This document shows, piece by piece, positions 45,806 through 45,894 of a stretch of DNA of 45,894 nt. Positions within the stretch are counted from its first letter, which is position 1, and each line of letters begins with the position of its first letter. The position numbers and the translations under genes are program-made. Where the stretch lies: assembly GCA_023954135.1 (NCBI GenBank), contig JAMLIN010000035.1, positions 1 to 45,894 of the forward strand, read 5' to 3'. Source of the stretch: Burkholderiaceae bacterium. GTDB lineage: Bacteria > Pseudomonadota > Gammaproteobacteria > Burkholderiales > Burkholderiaceae_E. Below the pieces are notes generated by a model. It saw only the letters and a program-made list of their open reading frames with translations, ran no database searches and was not told where the DNA came from.

Positions 45806-45894
45806 ATGCGACCCTTTCCCTTGCGGCCTGCTGCCGCACCCGCTCACACGACGCAGGCCTCTGCACAAGCTGCGGCCAAGCCGCAGCCGCCGCG
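45806..45894 (+). CDS. Start of an unidentified ICE gene (partial)
   Basis: An open frame starting MRPFPLRPAAAPAHTTQASA runs off the right edge. GGAGG at 45793-45797 lies eight bases before the ATG. The visible part is an Ala/Pro-rich linker and says nothing about function; in this ICE type a DNA-binding or replication-initiator gene is expected here. Confidence 0.5.
   Translation, partial: MRPFPLRPAAAPAHTTQASAQAAAKPQPP

Noticed and set aside
1-45894. CRISPR array, rRNA genes, insertion sequences, prophage structural genes
   Set aside because: No regularly spaced short repeats, no rRNA sequence, no transposase and no capsid or tail genes were seen.

Overview
The window looks like chromosomal DNA of a high-GC (roughly 65-70 %) betaproteobacterium. 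The evidence is the gene order leuC-(entericidin)-leuD-leuB-asd-fimV-truA-trpF-trpB-trpA-accD-folC-dedD/SPOR-cvpA-purF, typical of Betaproteobacteria, together with an oxygen-independent ubiquinone gene set (ubiU-ubiV-ubiT) that suggests a facultative anaerobe or denitrifier. The family cannot be settled from the sequence alone.

Positions 1-5005 are accessory. They hold a 2-hydroxyacid dehydrogenase, an unknown gene followed by a HigA-type antitoxin, a ParD-type antitoxin without its toxin, and a two-gene AbiE-like nucleotidyltransferase/antitoxin operon. A tRNA-Val(CAC) gene lies at 4931-5005. A 30-bp piece of that tRNA is repeated at 2881-2910, so the AbiE-like operon sits in a 2.07-kb segment bounded by direct repeats, like a small tRNA-anchored island.

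Positions 5118-31000 are housekeeping genes, all on the + strand: gltX, ubiUVT (with an FNR/ANR-like site in front), a Phd/VapC toxin-antitoxin pair, aroC, an MFS transporter, an M48 lipoprotein protease, leucine biosynthesis (leuC, leuD, leuB) with a small entericidin-like lipoprotein, asd, fimV, truA, tryptophan biosynthesis (trpF, trpB, trpA), accD, folC, a SPOR protein, cvpA, purF and panB. Many are joined by 1-14 nt overlaps.

From about 31244 to the end lies the left part of an integrative and conjugative element (ICE), provisionally of the Tn4371 type. It has a tyrosine integrase (31426-32634) and the backbone genes zinc-ribbon protein, DUF932, ParB-like, DUF736, XRE regulator, DUF2958 and DUF2285; the conjugation genes would lie beyond the window. 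The element appears to have inserted in the T-tract of a terminator. Two cargo slots are visible. The first (32.7-36.4 kb, clearly lower GC) carries a HigB/HigA-like pair and a complete three-gene ABC-3C-type defence system: a restriction-endonuclease-like effector, a small middle component and an SMC-like DUF2326 ATPase. The second (41.2-42.1 kb, minus strand) carries a degenerate HNH-like protein. Intergenic parts of the ICE contain several diverged copies of a GC-rich repeat of about 200 bp and several long perfect hairpins.

The best candidate for an under-described system is the ABC-3C locus at 33382-36371. The tRNA-bounded AbiE-like cassette with three phased operator repeats comes second.
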